Source: Sulfurovum sp. (lineage in GTDB: Bacteria; Campylobacterota; Campylobacteria; Campylobacterales; Sulfurovaceae). From it: a stretch of 62,952 nt of DNA. Made by a program: the position numbers and the translations under genes. Within the stretch, counting starts at the first letter, position 1. Each line of letters begins with the position of its first letter. Under the pieces are notes generated by a model that had not been told where the DNA came from, searched no databases, and saw nothing but the letters and a program-made list of their open reading frames with translations. Shown here piece after piece: positions 26,035-34,898 of the stretch. The stretch is from positions 1-62,952 of the forward strand of contig JALTVI010000069.1 of assembly GCA_027049035.1 (NCBI GenBank), in the 5' to 3' direction.

Positions 26035-27933
26035 ATGGAAGGATTGGTATATATCGCGCTCTTTGCACCGTTTGCAAGTTCACTCTTTGCAGCGCTGTTC
26101 GGGATGAGCGAACGAAAGATTTTTGTAGGGGTTGTCGCTTCGGTACTGCTGGCAATCTCCTTTGTTGCGTCGGCGATGCTGGCGTTCTATGTCTATGGAA
26201 CGGGACACGCGGTACATGTGACGATGATGGACTGGATCAACGCCGGTGACCTGCGTATTCCTTTCGGTTTCGTTGTCGATCAGGTTTCAGTAACGATGAT
26301 GACGGTAGTGACACTGGTCTCTACCATCGTTCACATCTACTCAATCGGATACATGGACCATGACAAGAGCTTCAACCGCTTCTTCTCGTACCTTTCGGCA
26401 TTCGTCTTCTCGATGATGGTGCTGGTGATGTCCGACAACTTCGCCGGGCTTTTCATCGGCTGGGAAGGCGTTGGTGTCTGTTCATGGCTGCTGGTCGGTT
26501 TCTGGTACCACAAGCCGGATGTCTCAAGAGAGGAGAATCCATCGATTTCTCCATCATGGGCGGCGAACGAAGCGTTCATCATGAACCGTATTGCCGACCT
26601 CGGGATGCTGATCGGGCTCTTCATTCTCTACTGGAATGTCGGAAGCCTTCAGTATGACGAAGTCTTTGCGGCAGTGCCGTTCCTTGACGGTACGGTACTC
26701 AACGCGGCAGCCCTTGCGCTGTTTATCGGTGCGATGGGTAAATCGGCGCAGTTCCCGCTGCACACCTGGCTGACCGATGCGATGGAGGGTCCAACTCCCG
26801 TATCGGCACTGATTCACGCAGCGACCATGGTTACCGCAGGTGTATTCCTGGTTATCCGTGCCAACCCGCTCTTCAGTCTTACGCCTGAAGTGAGCTACTT
26901 CATTGCGGCACTTGGTACCTTCGTTGCCTTCTTTGCCGCATCGATGGCACTGGTCAACAGAGACCTGAAGCGAATCATCGCCTTCTCGACACTCTCGCAG
27001 CTTGGATATATGTTTGCTGCAGCGGGTCTTGGCGCATACTGGATCGCACTCTTCCACCTTGCTGCACACGCATTCTTCAAAGCGCTCCTCTTCCTGGGTG
27101 CAGGTAACGTTATGCACGCGATGCACGACGAGCTTGACATCTTCAAGATGGGTGGCCTTAAAAAGGTGATGAAGTGGACCTACCTCTATATGGGTATCGC
27201 TTCACTGGCGCTGGCTGGTATTCCGTTCTTTGCAGGTTTCTTCTCCAAAGATGCCATCATCGAGACGGCATGGAACGAAGGGACTATCGTACTCTGGGCG
27301 ATTCTGGTTGTCACAGCGGGAATGACGGCATTCTACAGCTTCAGACAGGTCTTCCTGACATTCGAAGGTGACGAGCGCTACAAGCAGTACGGTATCCATC
27401 CGCACGAGATGTACCGCTACGTACTGATCGCTATGTCTCCACTCGCTGTTCTGGCGGTGGTTGCAGGATTTGGTATGGAGGGCTTCGAGCACTTTGTCAC
27501 CAAACTGCTGCCTGACTACCACATGAGTGAGCACACACACCACATCGCATGGATCCTTGGACTGGTCGTACTGGTATTCGCTGTCGGCGGTATCGCACTT
27601 GCATACAAGAAGTACTACCACGGTCTTAAAAGAGACGAGAAGCTGGAGAACAGCTGGTACTACAAGCTGCTTGCCAACCAGTACTACATTCCTGTACTGT
27701 ACGAGGAGTTTATCTCCAAGCCGTACGCGATGATCTCGGATGCGATGTGGAACAAGGTCGATATGAAGATTGTCGATGCAACAGTCGACGGTATCGCCAA
27801 GTTCCTCTACAAGACGGGTGACGAGACAAGAAAAATGCAAACGGGTAACCTCTCCAACTATCTGAACTGGATGGCGGTTGGTGCAGTGTTATTCCTGGTA
27901 GTCGCGGCTATATCCGCAGCGGCGATAGGTTAA
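26035..27933 (+). CDS. nuoL: NADH-quinone oxidoreductase subunit L
   Basis: 632 residues, the distal antiporter-like subunit. About 16 spans, with GWEGVGVCSWLLVGFWY and FPLHTWLTDAMEGPTPVSAL as diagnostic segments. The C-terminal part should include the long lateral helix. Starts 2 nt after nuoK. Confidence 0.97.
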   Translation: MEGLVYIALFAPFASSLFAALFGMSERKIFVGVVASVLLAISFVASAMLAFYVYGTGHAVHVTMMDWINAGDLRIPFGFVVDQVSVTMMTVVTLVSTIVHIYSIGYMDHDKSFNRFFSYLSAFVFSMMVLVMSDNFAGLFIGWEGVGVCSWLLVGFWYHKPDVSREENPSISPSWAANEAFIMNRIADLGMLIGLFILYWNVGSLQYDEVFAAVPFLDGTVLNAAALALFIGAMGKSAQFPLHTWLTDAMEGPTPVSALIHAATMVTAGVFLVIRANPLFSLTPEVSYFIAALGTFVAFFAASMALVNRDLKRIIAFSTLSQLGYMFAAAGLGAYWIALFHLAAHAFFKALLFLGAGNVMHAMHDELDIFKMGGLKKVMKWTYLYMGIASLALAGIPFFAGFFSKDAIIETAWNEGTIVLWAILVVTAGMTAFYSFRQVFLTFEGDERYKQYGIHPHEMYRYVLIAMSPLAVLAVVAGFGMEGFEHFVTKLLPDYHMSEHTHHIAWILGLVVLVFAVGGIALAYKKYYHGLKRDEKLENSWYYKLLANQYYIPVLYEEFISKPYAMISDAMWNKVDMKIVDATVDGIAKFLYKTGDETRKMQTGNLSNYLNWMAVGAVLFLVVAAISAAAIG

Positions 27934-27943
27934 GGAGAGATAG

Positions 27944-29479
27944 ATGGATAATATTTTAAGTGTATTGATTTTCTTCCCTGCAATCGCCGGATTGCTCGGA
28001 TTTGTAGTCGACAAGAAGAGTGCGAGAGCGTACGGTATTACCGTTGCGGCTATCGAGTTCCTGCTCTCTCTCTGGCTCTGGTTCAGCTTCGATACGGGCA
28101 ATGCCGGTATGCAGTTTGTCGAGATGATCCCGCTGATCCCTGATTTCGGTGTGAACTACTACCTGGGTGTGGACGGTATCTCTCTGTTCATCATTCTGAT
28201 GACGACACTGATGACGCTGATCGGTATGGTGAGTATGAGTATCGAAAAAGATGTCAAGAACATGATCATCACGCTTCTCTTCCTCGAAATGACGATGGTG
28301 GGTGTATTCGTTGCACTCGATGCGATCGTATTCTATCTCTTCTGGGAACTCTCTCTGGTACCGATGCTCTACATCGTCGGTGCATGGGGTGGACCATTGA
28401 GAGTCTATGCGGCGATCAAGTTCTTCCTCTATACCTTTATGGGTTCACTGGTGATGCTGGTAGGTATGCTGTTTGTCGCCTACGTCTACCACAGCCTTAC
28501 AGGCGTATGGAGTTTCGCGATCACTGACTGGTATGCACTGGTACTGCCGGTAAATTACCAGCTCTGGCTCTTTGCGGCATTTTTCCTTGGATTTGCGATC
28601 AAGGTGCCGATGTTCCCGTTCCACACCTGGCTTCCGTATGCGCACGGTCAGGCACCGACCATCGGTTCGGTTATTCTTGCGGCAGTCCTGCTGAAGATGG
28701 GTACCTACGGGTTTGTCAGATTCTCTCTGCCGATGTTCCCTGATGCATCCGTGATGATGATTACACCGATCGCGGTACTTTCGATCATCATGATCATCTA
28801 CACAGCGATGGTTGCCTACGCACAGAAAGATATGAAGCAGGTTATCGCCTACTCATCCGTGTCGCACATGGGTATCATTATGATCGGTATCTTCGCGATG
28901 AACAGCGAGGGTATCGGCGGTTCTGTATTCCAGATGCTTTCGCACGGTATCGTCTCGGGTGCACTCTTCATGCTCGTAGGGATTATCTACGACAGAAGAC
29001 ACACCAAGTTGATGAGCGAATTTGGCGGTCTGGCAGCGGTCATGCCAAAGTATGCCGTGATCTTCGGAATCATGCTGATGGCATCGGTGGGTCTGCCGCT
29101 TACCATCGGATTTGTCGGTGAATTCCTTGTTCTGCTTGGATTCTATGAGATCTCTCCTGTAATGACCATTCTTGCAGGAACATCCATTATCCTTGGGGCG
29201 GTCTATATGCTCTCTGTATTCAAGAAGAGTTTCTTCGGTCCTGTGACTAAAGAGGAGAACAAAAATCTTAAAGACCTTACAGCCAAGGAGACATGGTCGC
29301 TGGTACCGCTGGTTGCCATTGTCATCTGGCTTGGTGTCTATCCAAAGCCGGTGCTCGATCCTATCAACAAATCGGTCAATGCGATGCTGGTCTTCATGGA
29401 AGAGAAAGCGATCACGGCTGAAGCGAAGGATATTATCAAAGTACCGCAGTCAGCAACTACTGTAGGGGAGGTGAAGTAA
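27944..29479 (+). CDS. nuoM: NADH-quinone oxidoreductase subunit M
   Basis: 511 residues, about 14 spans, an antiporter-like proton pump. Diagnostic segments are YYLGVDGISLF, FWELSLVPMLY (channel glutamate) and MFPFHTWLPYAHGQAPTIGS. RBS AAGGAGAG. The stop overlaps the nuoN start by one base. Confidence 0.97.
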   Translation: MDNILSVLIFFPAIAGLLGFVVDKKSARAYGITVAAIEFLLSLWLWFSFDTGNAGMQFVEMIPLIPDFGVNYYLGVDGISLFIILMTTLMTLIGMVSMSIEKDVKNMIITLLFLEMTMVGVFVALDAIVFYLFWELSLVPMLYIVGAWGGPLRVYAAIKFFLYTFMGSLVMLVGMLFVAYVYHSLTGVWSFAITDWYALVLPVNYQLWLFAAFFLGFAIKVPMFPFHTWLPYAHGQAPTIGSVILAAVLLKMGTYGFVRFSLPMFPDASVMMITPIAVLSIIMIIYTAMVAYAQKDMKQVIAYSSVSHMGIIMIGIFAMNSEGIGGSVFQMLSHGIVSGALFMLVGIIYDRRHTKLMSEFGGLAAVMPKYAVIFGIMLMASVGLPLTIGFVGEFLVLLGFYEISPVMTILAGTSIILGAVYMLSVFKKSFFGPVTKEENKNLKDLTAKETWSLVPLVAIVIWLGVYPKPVLDPINKSVNAMLVFMEEKAITAEAKDIIKVPQSATTVGEVK

Positions 29480-30969
29480 TGTTTGAACCAATTAAAGTAA
29501 GTTTGGAGAGTCTGAACCTCGTTACCCTGGCTCCGATGCTGATTGCCATTGCCGGCGGTCTTGTCATTCTGGTTCTCGATCTGATCAACAGCAAGCTGCA
29601 CAAGTCACTCTACGTGATGCTGACCATTCTTCTGCTGGTTGTCGACTTCGGTGCGACCATCGGTCTGAATGTCAACGAGCGTGGCTTCTTCGATGTAATG
29701 CTCATCGACGGTATCTCGATCATATCGCAGCTGCTGATCATCGTGGCGTCTATTCTCTTTACGCCGCTTGCCCTGACGTCAAAGCGTTTCCACGAGTACT
29801 CGTATCCCGAGTTCTTCGCACTCTTCCTCTTCATGGTAGCGGGCTTTCAGTTCATGGTGGCAAGTGACAACCTGATCCTGATCTTTGTCGGTCTTGAGAC
29901 GGCATCACTCTCACTCTATACACTGATCGCACTGCACAACAGAAGCAACTCTTACGAAGCGGCGGTGAAGTACTTTACGATGGGTGCGTTGGCTGCGGGA
30001 TTCTTCGCGATGGGTGCGGCAGTCGTCTATGCATTGACAGGTTCTATCGAGCTTTATCAGGTCGCACAGGTACTCTCCGCACGTCTGGGCGAGACAGGCA
30101 TCATGGCGGCGATCTTCGGATCGTCCGTACTGCTGATGGTCACACTGGCGTTCAAACTGTCGCTCTTCCCGTTCCATACATGGGCACCGGATGTCTACGA
30201 GGGTGCTTCCGCACCGCTTGCGGGCTACATGGCGATCGTACCGAAAATCGCGGCATTCGTCGTTGCGATCAGAATCTTCGGTATGTACCTTGATCTTGGT
30301 ATCGAGTGGGTAAGGGTGATGATCCTCATCTTGGCAATTGTCACTATGACGCTTGCGAATGTGATGGCTCTGGTACAGGAAGATGTCAAGCGTATGCTGG
30401 CTTACTCTTCCATTTCACACGCCGGTTTCATCATGGCGGCACTGGCGCTGGATACGACAGAGGGAACGACAAGTATCTTCCTCTACTACGCGCTCTTCAT
30501 GTTCACCAACCTCGGTGCGTTCGCGATGCTCTGGATCTCACGCCACAAGGTTAGAAGATTCGATGCACGCTATGACCATCCGTTCTCGAAGTTCGCAGGA
30601 CTGGTGCAGATCATGCCTATGGGTGCGGTAATTATGGCACTCTTCATGCTCTCACTGGCAGGTGTACCGCCATTCTCCGTCTTCTGGGGTAAGATCTATG
30701 TCATGCAGGCAGCTGTCAACGCCGGCTATGTATGGCTTGCGATCGTGATGGGACTCAACGCGGCAATCGCGGCATACTACTACCTCAAGCTGGTAGTCTA
30801 TATGTTCCTCAAAGACCCTGTAAAAGATGTCGATACGGTCTACTACAACCTCTCAAAGCCGTTGATGGTAGTCATCGGTTTTGCAGCGGTAACAACCATT
30901 GCAGCTATCTTCTACGTACAGCCGCTGGTCTCCTACCTCTACTATATGATCTCTGCGTCAGGGTACTGA
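29479..30969 (+). CDS. nuoN: NADH-quinone oxidoreductase subunit N
   Basis: 496 residues, third antiporter-like subunit, last gene of the operon. GLETASLSLYTLIALHNR and LFPFHTWAPDVYEGASAPLAG are diagnostic. Normal family size. Confidence 0.97.
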   Translation: MFEPIKVSLESLNLVTLAPMLIAIAGGLVILVLDLINSKLHKSLYVMLTILLLVVDFGATIGLNVNERGFFDVMLIDGISIISQLLIIVASILFTPLALTSKRFHEYSYPEFFALFLFMVAGFQFMVASDNLILIFVGLETASLSLYTLIALHNRSNSYEAAVKYFTMGALAAGFFAMGAAVVYALTGSIELYQVAQVLSARLGETGIMAAIFGSSVLLMVTLAFKLSLFPFHTWAPDVYEGASAPLAGYMAIVPKIAAFVVAIRIFGMYLDLGIEWVRVMILILAIVTMTLANVMALVQEDVKRMLAYSSISHAGFIMAALALDTTEGTTSIFLYYALFMFTNLGAFAMLWISRHKVRRFDARYDHPFSKFAGLVQIMPMGAVIMALFMLSLAGVPPFSVFWGKIYVMQAAVNAGYVWLAIVMGLNAAIAAYYYLKLVVYMFLKDPVKDVDTVYYNLSKPLMVVIGFAAVTTIAAIFYVQPLVSYLYYMISASGY

Positions 30970-30983
30970 TGCGTGACAGTGTT

Positions 30984-30998
30984 CGGCGAGTTTCGCCG
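30984..30998 (+). terminator. Hairpin after nuoN
   Basis: CGGCGA (30984-30989) pairs with TCGCCG (30993-30998) around GTT, 14 nt after the nuoN stop. A T-rich stretch starts about 8 nt later (ATCTTTT), so it is a weak or Rho-assisted terminator for the nuo operon. Confidence 0.45.
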
Positions 30999-31088
30999 GG
31001 CACATCTATCTTTTAACTTCTCTTCTTCTTTTTAGTAATATATTTTGTTACTGGTGTATTGGTTATTGGTATATTGGGAAGAGTATTC

Positions 31089-31165
31089 GTCATCCCGGAC
31101 TTGATCCGGGATCTTGACGTTTGTTGACTAATTGACGCAAAGATTCCTGCTTTCGCAGAAATGAC
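31089..31165. repeat. MITE/REP-like element of two facing hairpins
   Basis: The element begins GTCAT and ends ATGAC. The left hairpin pairs ATCCCGGA (31092-31099) with TCCGGGAT (31105-31112). The right one pairs ATTCCTGC (31143-31150) with GCAGAAAT (31155-31162), with one mismatch. Very similar hairpins (CATCCCGGACTTGATCCGGG and CATTCCTGCGAAAGCAGG types) recur in many unrelated bacterial genomes. It encodes nothing and sits between nuoN and miaA. Confidence 0.65.
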
Positions 31166-31206
31166 CGAGCTTTTAAGATTCACTTCAATCACACCATGCA
31201 AAATTT

Positions 31207-31262
31207 GCTCAACGCTCAACGCTCAACGCTCAACGCTCAACGCTCAACGCTCAACGCTCAAC
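31207..31262. repeat. Heptamer array (GCTCAAC)x8
   Basis: Eight perfect tandem copies of GCTCAAC. The miaA stop codon (31258-31260, minus strand) is formed by the last unit. A looser period-7 stretch (TTGGTTATTGGTATATTGG) lies at about 31051-31076. Confidence 0.95.
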
Positions 31263-32154
31263 GCAAAAGCATATTCTCAATCTCCCCCAACTCTCCCCGA
31301 ATGACATTATTAAACTGCGACCGGTTGAATGTCTCCTGGCGTTTGGCAAGGCGGCCTGTGTTGACGGCGATCTTCTCTTCGAGGGTAGATTTGTCGTAGA
31401 TGCCGTCGAGGTAGGCCAGTGTCTCTTTGATACCGATGGCTTTCATACAGTTTGGCGAGCGGGTATACTTTTTCTCAAGGGCGATGACTTCGTCTATGAG
31501 CCCTTGTTGGAGCATCTGCTTCGTTCTTAGTCTGATACGTTTTCGTAGCGCTTCTCTTGGCCATAGAATTTCATAAATGGGAAGTGGCTCTTCTATGATC
31601 GGCTTTGGCGGATTTGCTGCAAAGTAGATACCGGGAGGCGTCCCGGTTGCAAGATTGATCTCCAGAGCCTTTTGTAGGCGGTAGGTATCACCGGGTGCGA
31701 TCTGCTGCATATAGTTAGGGTCCAGTTTGGTGAGTGTATCATATACTCTTTTTTGATTTCGCATTTGAAAACCCACCTCTCTCTGTTCTTGCTTAGAGAG
31801 TGAAGGCATCTCGCTTATCCCTTCAAGAAGCATTTTCAGATAAAAACTTGTACCACCGACTATGACTAGATTTTTTCCCTCAGCAATACACGCCTTGCGT
31901 ACCTCTTTGTAGAGGTTAATGAATGTTGTAACATCGAAAGGTTCATCCGGGTAGAGATGATCGATACCATAGTGGGGGATGCCACCACGCTCTTCAGGTG
32001 TAGGTTTTGCCGAGACAATGTTGATCTCTTTGTAGATGGCAAGGGAATCAAGCGAGAGAATGAGGGCATTTTTTTGCTTTGCTACATGAATAGCCAGTGA
32101 GGTTTTACCTGATGCAGTGGGGCCGATGATGGCAAGTTGTTCAAAATGCTTCAT
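31258..32154 (-). CDS. miaA: tRNA dimethylallyltransferase
   Basis: 298 residues. It transfers a dimethylallyl group to A37 of tRNAs reading UNN codons; MiaB (44640) then methylthiolates the product. P-loop GPTASGKTS is at 11-19, and the substrate-binding segments DSLAIYKEINIVSAKP (36-51) and VGGTSFYLKMLLEG (about 98-111) are intact. The last residues and the stop fall in the heptamer array, so the natural C-terminus may have been changed. Confidence 0.95.
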   Translation of the reverse strand: MKHFEQLAIIGPTASGKTSLAIHVAKQKNALILSLDSLAIYKEINIVSAKPTPEERGGIPHYGIDHLYPDEPFDVTTFINLYKEVRKACIAEGKNLVIVGGTSFYLKMLLEGISEMPSLSKQEQREVGFQMRNQKRVYDTLTKLDPNYMQQIAPGDTYRLQKALEINLATGTPPGIYFAANPPKPIIEEPLPIYEILWPREALRKRIRLRTKQMLQQGLIDEVIALEKKYTRSPNCMKAIGIKETLAYLDGIYDKSTLEEKIAVNTGRLAKRQETFNRSQFNNVIRGELGEIENMLLR

Positions 32155-32175
32155 AGTGTAATCATAACACTTTCG

Positions 32176-32203
32176 GGTTAAGGTGAAGGGTTAAGTGCGA
32201 AGA
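32176..32203. repeat. Degenerate heptamer stretch
   Basis: GGTTAAG, GTGAAGG, GTTAAGT, GCGAAGA in register between the divergent miaA and pssA starts. Period 7 with 2-3 changes per unit. Confidence 0.6.
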
Positions 32204-32237
32204 GGGTAGAATTGTGCATTACATTTTTGGAGTCTAC

Positions 32238-32798
32238 ATGGGGCTGTTTGACAAGAACAACCGTTTTAATATCGCCAATATGATTACCTTTGGCAATATT
32301 GCCTGTGGAGTCATGGCAATGTATCTGATACAGCAGAACAACTTCTTTGCAGCGATAGTACTTGCCTGGATTGCAGGTGCATTTGACATTGCTGACGGCA
32401 AGGTGGCGCGAAAATACAACCTCTCTACAGAGTTTGGCATCCAGCTTGACAGTTTTGCGGACTTCCTCTCTTTTGTTGTCATGCCGGCATTCCTGCTCTT
32501 TTATGCGGTCAAGCACTATATGGTACTCTCTGTTACTGCGGAGTTGCTGCTTGGGGTTGTCTTCATCTGGTACATTATCTCCGGACTCAGGCGCCTTGTT
32601 GAGTTCAACCTCAAAGTCGATGCGGGTGAAGTGGCCAAGTACTTCGAGGGCGTTCCCACGCCGCTTGGTGCGATTCTGCTCTGGCTTGTCTATCTATTGA
32701 CAGCCTACGGCGTGTTGACAAACGGCTATGTGGTTGCAGTGCTGGTGCTCATCGTTGCCTGGTCGCTGAACTCCAAGCTGAAGATACCGCACCCATGA
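32238..32798 (+). CDS. pssA: CDP-diacylglycerol-serine O-phosphatidyltransferase
   Basis: 186 residues, integral membrane. The CDP-alcohol phosphotransferase motif DG-x2-AR-x8-G-x3-D-x3-D is complete in DGKVARKYNLSTEFGIQLDS followed by FAD. It would make phosphatidylserine, the precursor of phosphatidylethanolamine. Start at ATG 32238 is favoured by GGAG five bases upstream over ATG 32214. Phosphatidylserine rather than glycerophosphate as product is inferred from similarity to short epsilonproteobacterial PssA. Confidence 0.85.
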   Translation: MGLFDKNNRFNIANMITFGNIACGVMAMYLIQQNNFFAAIVLAWIAGAFDIADGKVARKYNLSTEFGIQLDSFADFLSFVVMPAFLLFYAVKHYMVLSVTAELLLGVVFIWYIISGLRRLVEFNLKVDAGEVAKYFEGVPTPLGAILLWLVYLLTAYGVLTNGYVVAVLVLIVAWSLNSKLKIPHP

Positions 32799-32800
32799 GA

Positions 32801-32828
32801 GTGAAGGGTGAAGCGTGAAGCGTGAAGA
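32801..32828. repeat. Heptamer array (GTGAAGN)x4
   Basis: GTGAAGG, GTGAAGC, GTGAAGC, GTGAAGA. The third unit supplies the GTG start codon (32815) of the next gene, and the following residues (KREE) are repeat-encoded. Confidence 0.85.
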
Positions 32829-33690
32829 GATAAAAAAGGGCGGATTGCTTAAGAAGCTGAACGATTTTTCGGAACTGGTGATGTTTCAGCATTCGGTCTT
32901 TTCGCTGCCGTTCATCTTCATCGCGATGCTGGTGGCAGCCGAGGGGTGGTTTGGATGGAGGCTTTTGCTGCTTGGTACCCTTGCGGCAGTCAGTGCACGA
33001 AACTTCGCCATGGGTGTCAACCGCTATCTTGACAGGGATATTGACAGACTCAATCCAAGAACGAAGCACCGTCCCTCCGTTGACGGGAGGGTGACCTCTG
33101 CACAGATGATTGGCTTCATTATTCTCAATGGTGCAGCCTTTGTTATGGTGGCTTACTTCATCAACGACCTTGCCTTCAAACTCTCCGTACCGATTCTGCT
33201 GGTTCTGGGTGCCTACACGCTCTTCAAGCGCTTCTCCGCACTGGCGCATCTCATTTTGGGAGTGAGTCTCGGGCTTGCTCCCATAGCCGGTGCGATTGCC
33301 GTGCTTGGTACTATCCCCTGGTGGTCGGTACTGCTGGCAGCGGGGGTCATGTTCTGGGTAGCGGGCTTTGACCTGCTCTATTCGCTTCAGGATATGGAGT
33401 TTGACAAGGCTCACAATCTCCATTCTATCCCTTCGCGTTTTGGCGCAGTAAATACGATGCGTATCGCCAGAGTCTTCCATATGCTGACAGTGCTCTTTTG
33501 GTGGCTGTTTGTACTCAACGCAGGGCTGGGCCTGTGGGCGAAAACGGCAGTGGTTTTTGCAGCAGCGATGCTGGCGTACGAGCACTACCTTGTCAACAAA
33601 GACTTTACAAAGATAGACAGGGCCTTTTTTACCGTCAACGGCTATCTTGGGTTTGTGTTTCTTATTTTGATTATACTGGAGGTGATGTAG
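32815..33690 (+). CDS. UbiA-family prenyltransferase (menaquinone pathway)
   Basis: 291 residues, about eight spans. The two aspartate-rich prenyl-diphosphate motifs are NRYLDRDIDRLN (about 63-74) and LQDMEFDKAHN (about 190-200). In Campylobacterota this family member serves menaquinone synthesis by the futalosine route (MqnP type); the aromatic substrate cannot be read from sequence. It begins with a GTG inside a heptamer array, so the true N-terminus is uncertain; homology-like sequence starts near KKLNDFSELVMFQHS. Confidence 0.85.
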   Translation: MKREEIKKGGLLKKLNDFSELVMFQHSVFSLPFIFIAMLVAAEGWFGWRLLLLGTLAAVSARNFAMGVNRYLDRDIDRLNPRTKHRPSVDGRVTSAQMIGFIILNGAAFVMVAYFINDLAFKLSVPILLVLGAYTLFKRFSALAHLILGVSLGLAPIAGAIAVLGTIPWWSVLLAAGVMFWVAGFDLLYSLQDMEFDKAHNLHSIPSRFGAVNTMRIARVFHMLTVLFWWLFVLNAGLGLWAKTAVVFAAAMLAYEHYLVNKDFTKIDRAFFTVNGYLGFVFLILIILEVM

Positions 33691-34026
33691 ATGGGTGAAG
33701 CGATAGTATGGCTGCTGGCAGCAGCCGTGGTGATAGAGCTGGTGATGCTGATGGTGTGTTTCAGCAGTAACAGGGAGCTGAAAGAGGCAAAACGCAAGTT
33801 TGACGAGATCATTGCCGTCAAGGACAAGACTATCGACAACCTGCAGGCGTCACGTGTTGCGGTCAAGGATGTCATCGAGAACTTTTCGATGCACGGCGAT
33901 GTGATGAAACTGGTCGAAGAGGGTAAAAGTGTTGCACAGATTTCAGAAGCGCTTGGCATCCCGGAGAGCAAAGTATTGTTGATCATCAAATTTGACAGGA
34001 TCAAAAAAGAGCATGCCCCATCATAG
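33691..34026 (+). CDS. Membrane-anchored coiled-coil protein with C-terminal HTH-like segment
   Basis: 111 residues of unknown family. One N-terminal transmembrane helix (about 4-24), a charged helical stretch (27-60) and a C-terminal segment that reads like a helix-turn-helix: SVAQISEALGIPESKVLLII (about 80-99). It abuts the prenyltransferase gene (start directly after its stop) and overlaps the UDG start by 14 nt. Similar small proteins with DUF6115-like layout exist in Campylobacterota. No function can be assigned. Confidence 0.75.
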   Translation: MGEAIVWLLAAAVVIELVMLMVCFSSNRELKEAKRKFDEIIAVKDKTIDNLQASRVAVKDVIENFSMHGDVMKLVEEGKSVAQISEALGIPESKVLLIIKFDRIKKEHAPS

Positions 34027-34714
34027 CTGGCAGGAGATCATCGAGGGGGCATACGCTGCGCTCGATGCAGACTACCGCACCTTTATTGAGGCGGACAACG
34101 GCTACTTCCCCAATAAAGCCAATTATCTAAACGCGTTCAAAACCCTCCCGAAAAACAGGGTACGCTACATTCTCTTTGGGCAGGACCCCTATCCAAGGAA
34201 AGAGAGTGCGGGGGGCTACGCTTTTATCGATGAAAAAGTAAAAAAACTCTTTTCCGAAAGCGGACTCAGCAAAGAGGTCAACCGTGCCACCTCACTGCGA
34301 AACTTCATTAAAATGGCATTGGTAGCGCGTGGCGACCTGAATGTTGACAATACATCACAGGAAGCGATCGCGACTGTTGACAAAAGCAACCTTATAGATT
34401 CCATCCTTGAGCTTCGTCACAACTTCGAAAAGAACGGTGTGCTGCTGCTCAACACGGCGCTCATCTTTACGGACAAAAAGAGTTCATCCAAACATATCAA
34501 GGCATGGCAGCCCTTTATGCAGTATCTGCTAAATACGCTGGAAGAAGATGCGCCAAAGCTGATATTGTTTGGTACACACGCCAAGGCATTGAAGAAGTCA
34601 CTTGACCTTGATTCCTTTGAAACGGTCGAACTCGAACACCCCTACAACCATACCTTTATAGGCAACGAAAAAGCTCTGGAGCTCTTCGGTCCGATGCGAC
34701 TACTTGAAAAGTAA
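34013..34714 (+). CDS. Uracil-DNA glycosylase family protein
   Basis: About 233 residues. LFGQDPYPRKESAGGYAF (about 51-68) is the water-activating loop of UDG family 1, with P in place of the usual H after GQDPY. The family-1 leucine loop HPSP is replaced by HPYNHTFIG near the C-terminus, so it is a divergent relative of Ung. It would remove uracil from DNA. ATG 34013 was chosen over TTG 33992 because AAGAG lies next to it. Confidence 0.8.
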   Translation: MPHHSWQEIIEGAYAALDADYRTFIEADNGYFPNKANYLNAFKTLPKNRVRYILFGQDPYPRKESAGGYAFIDEKVKKLFSESGLSKEVNRATSLRNFIKMALVARGDLNVDNTSQEAIATVDKSNLIDSILELRHNFEKNGVLLLNTALIFTDKKSSSKHIKAWQPFMQYLLNTLEEDAPKLILFGTHAKALKKSLDLDSFETVELEHPYNHTFIGNEKALELFGPMRLLEK

Positions 34715-34766
34715 AGTTTTTTTCGCTACAATTCGCTCACCAAATATCGCAGTATACTTCTTGCGT

Positions 34767-34843
34767 GCACTCTTAGCTTAGCTGGATAGAGCATCGGTTT
34801 GCGGTACCGAAGGTCACAGGTTCGAATCCTGTAGAGTGTACCA
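34767..34843 (+). tRNA. tRNA-Arg (anticodon GCG)
   Basis: A complete 77-nt cloverleaf: acceptor GCACTCT/AGAGTGT (G1-U72 wobble), anticodon stem TCGGT/ACCGA with loop TTGCGGT, T arm ACAGG-TTCGAAT-CCTGT, discriminator A and encoded CCA. Loop positions 34-36 read GCG, which decodes CGC and, by wobble, CGU. Most bacteria use ACG edited to ICG here. Confidence 0.93.
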
Positions 34844-34866
34844 CTTCTTTCTAACCACATTTATCC

Positions 34867-34872
34867 TATAAT
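34867..34872 (+). promoter_or_regulatory. -10 box for the receiver-like gene
   Basis: TATAAT, 26 nt before the ATG at 34899, with no evident -35, as is common for sigma-70 promoters of Campylobacterota. Confidence 0.5.
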
Positions 34873-34898
34873 TATGATAATCTATTTCGGAGTATTAT

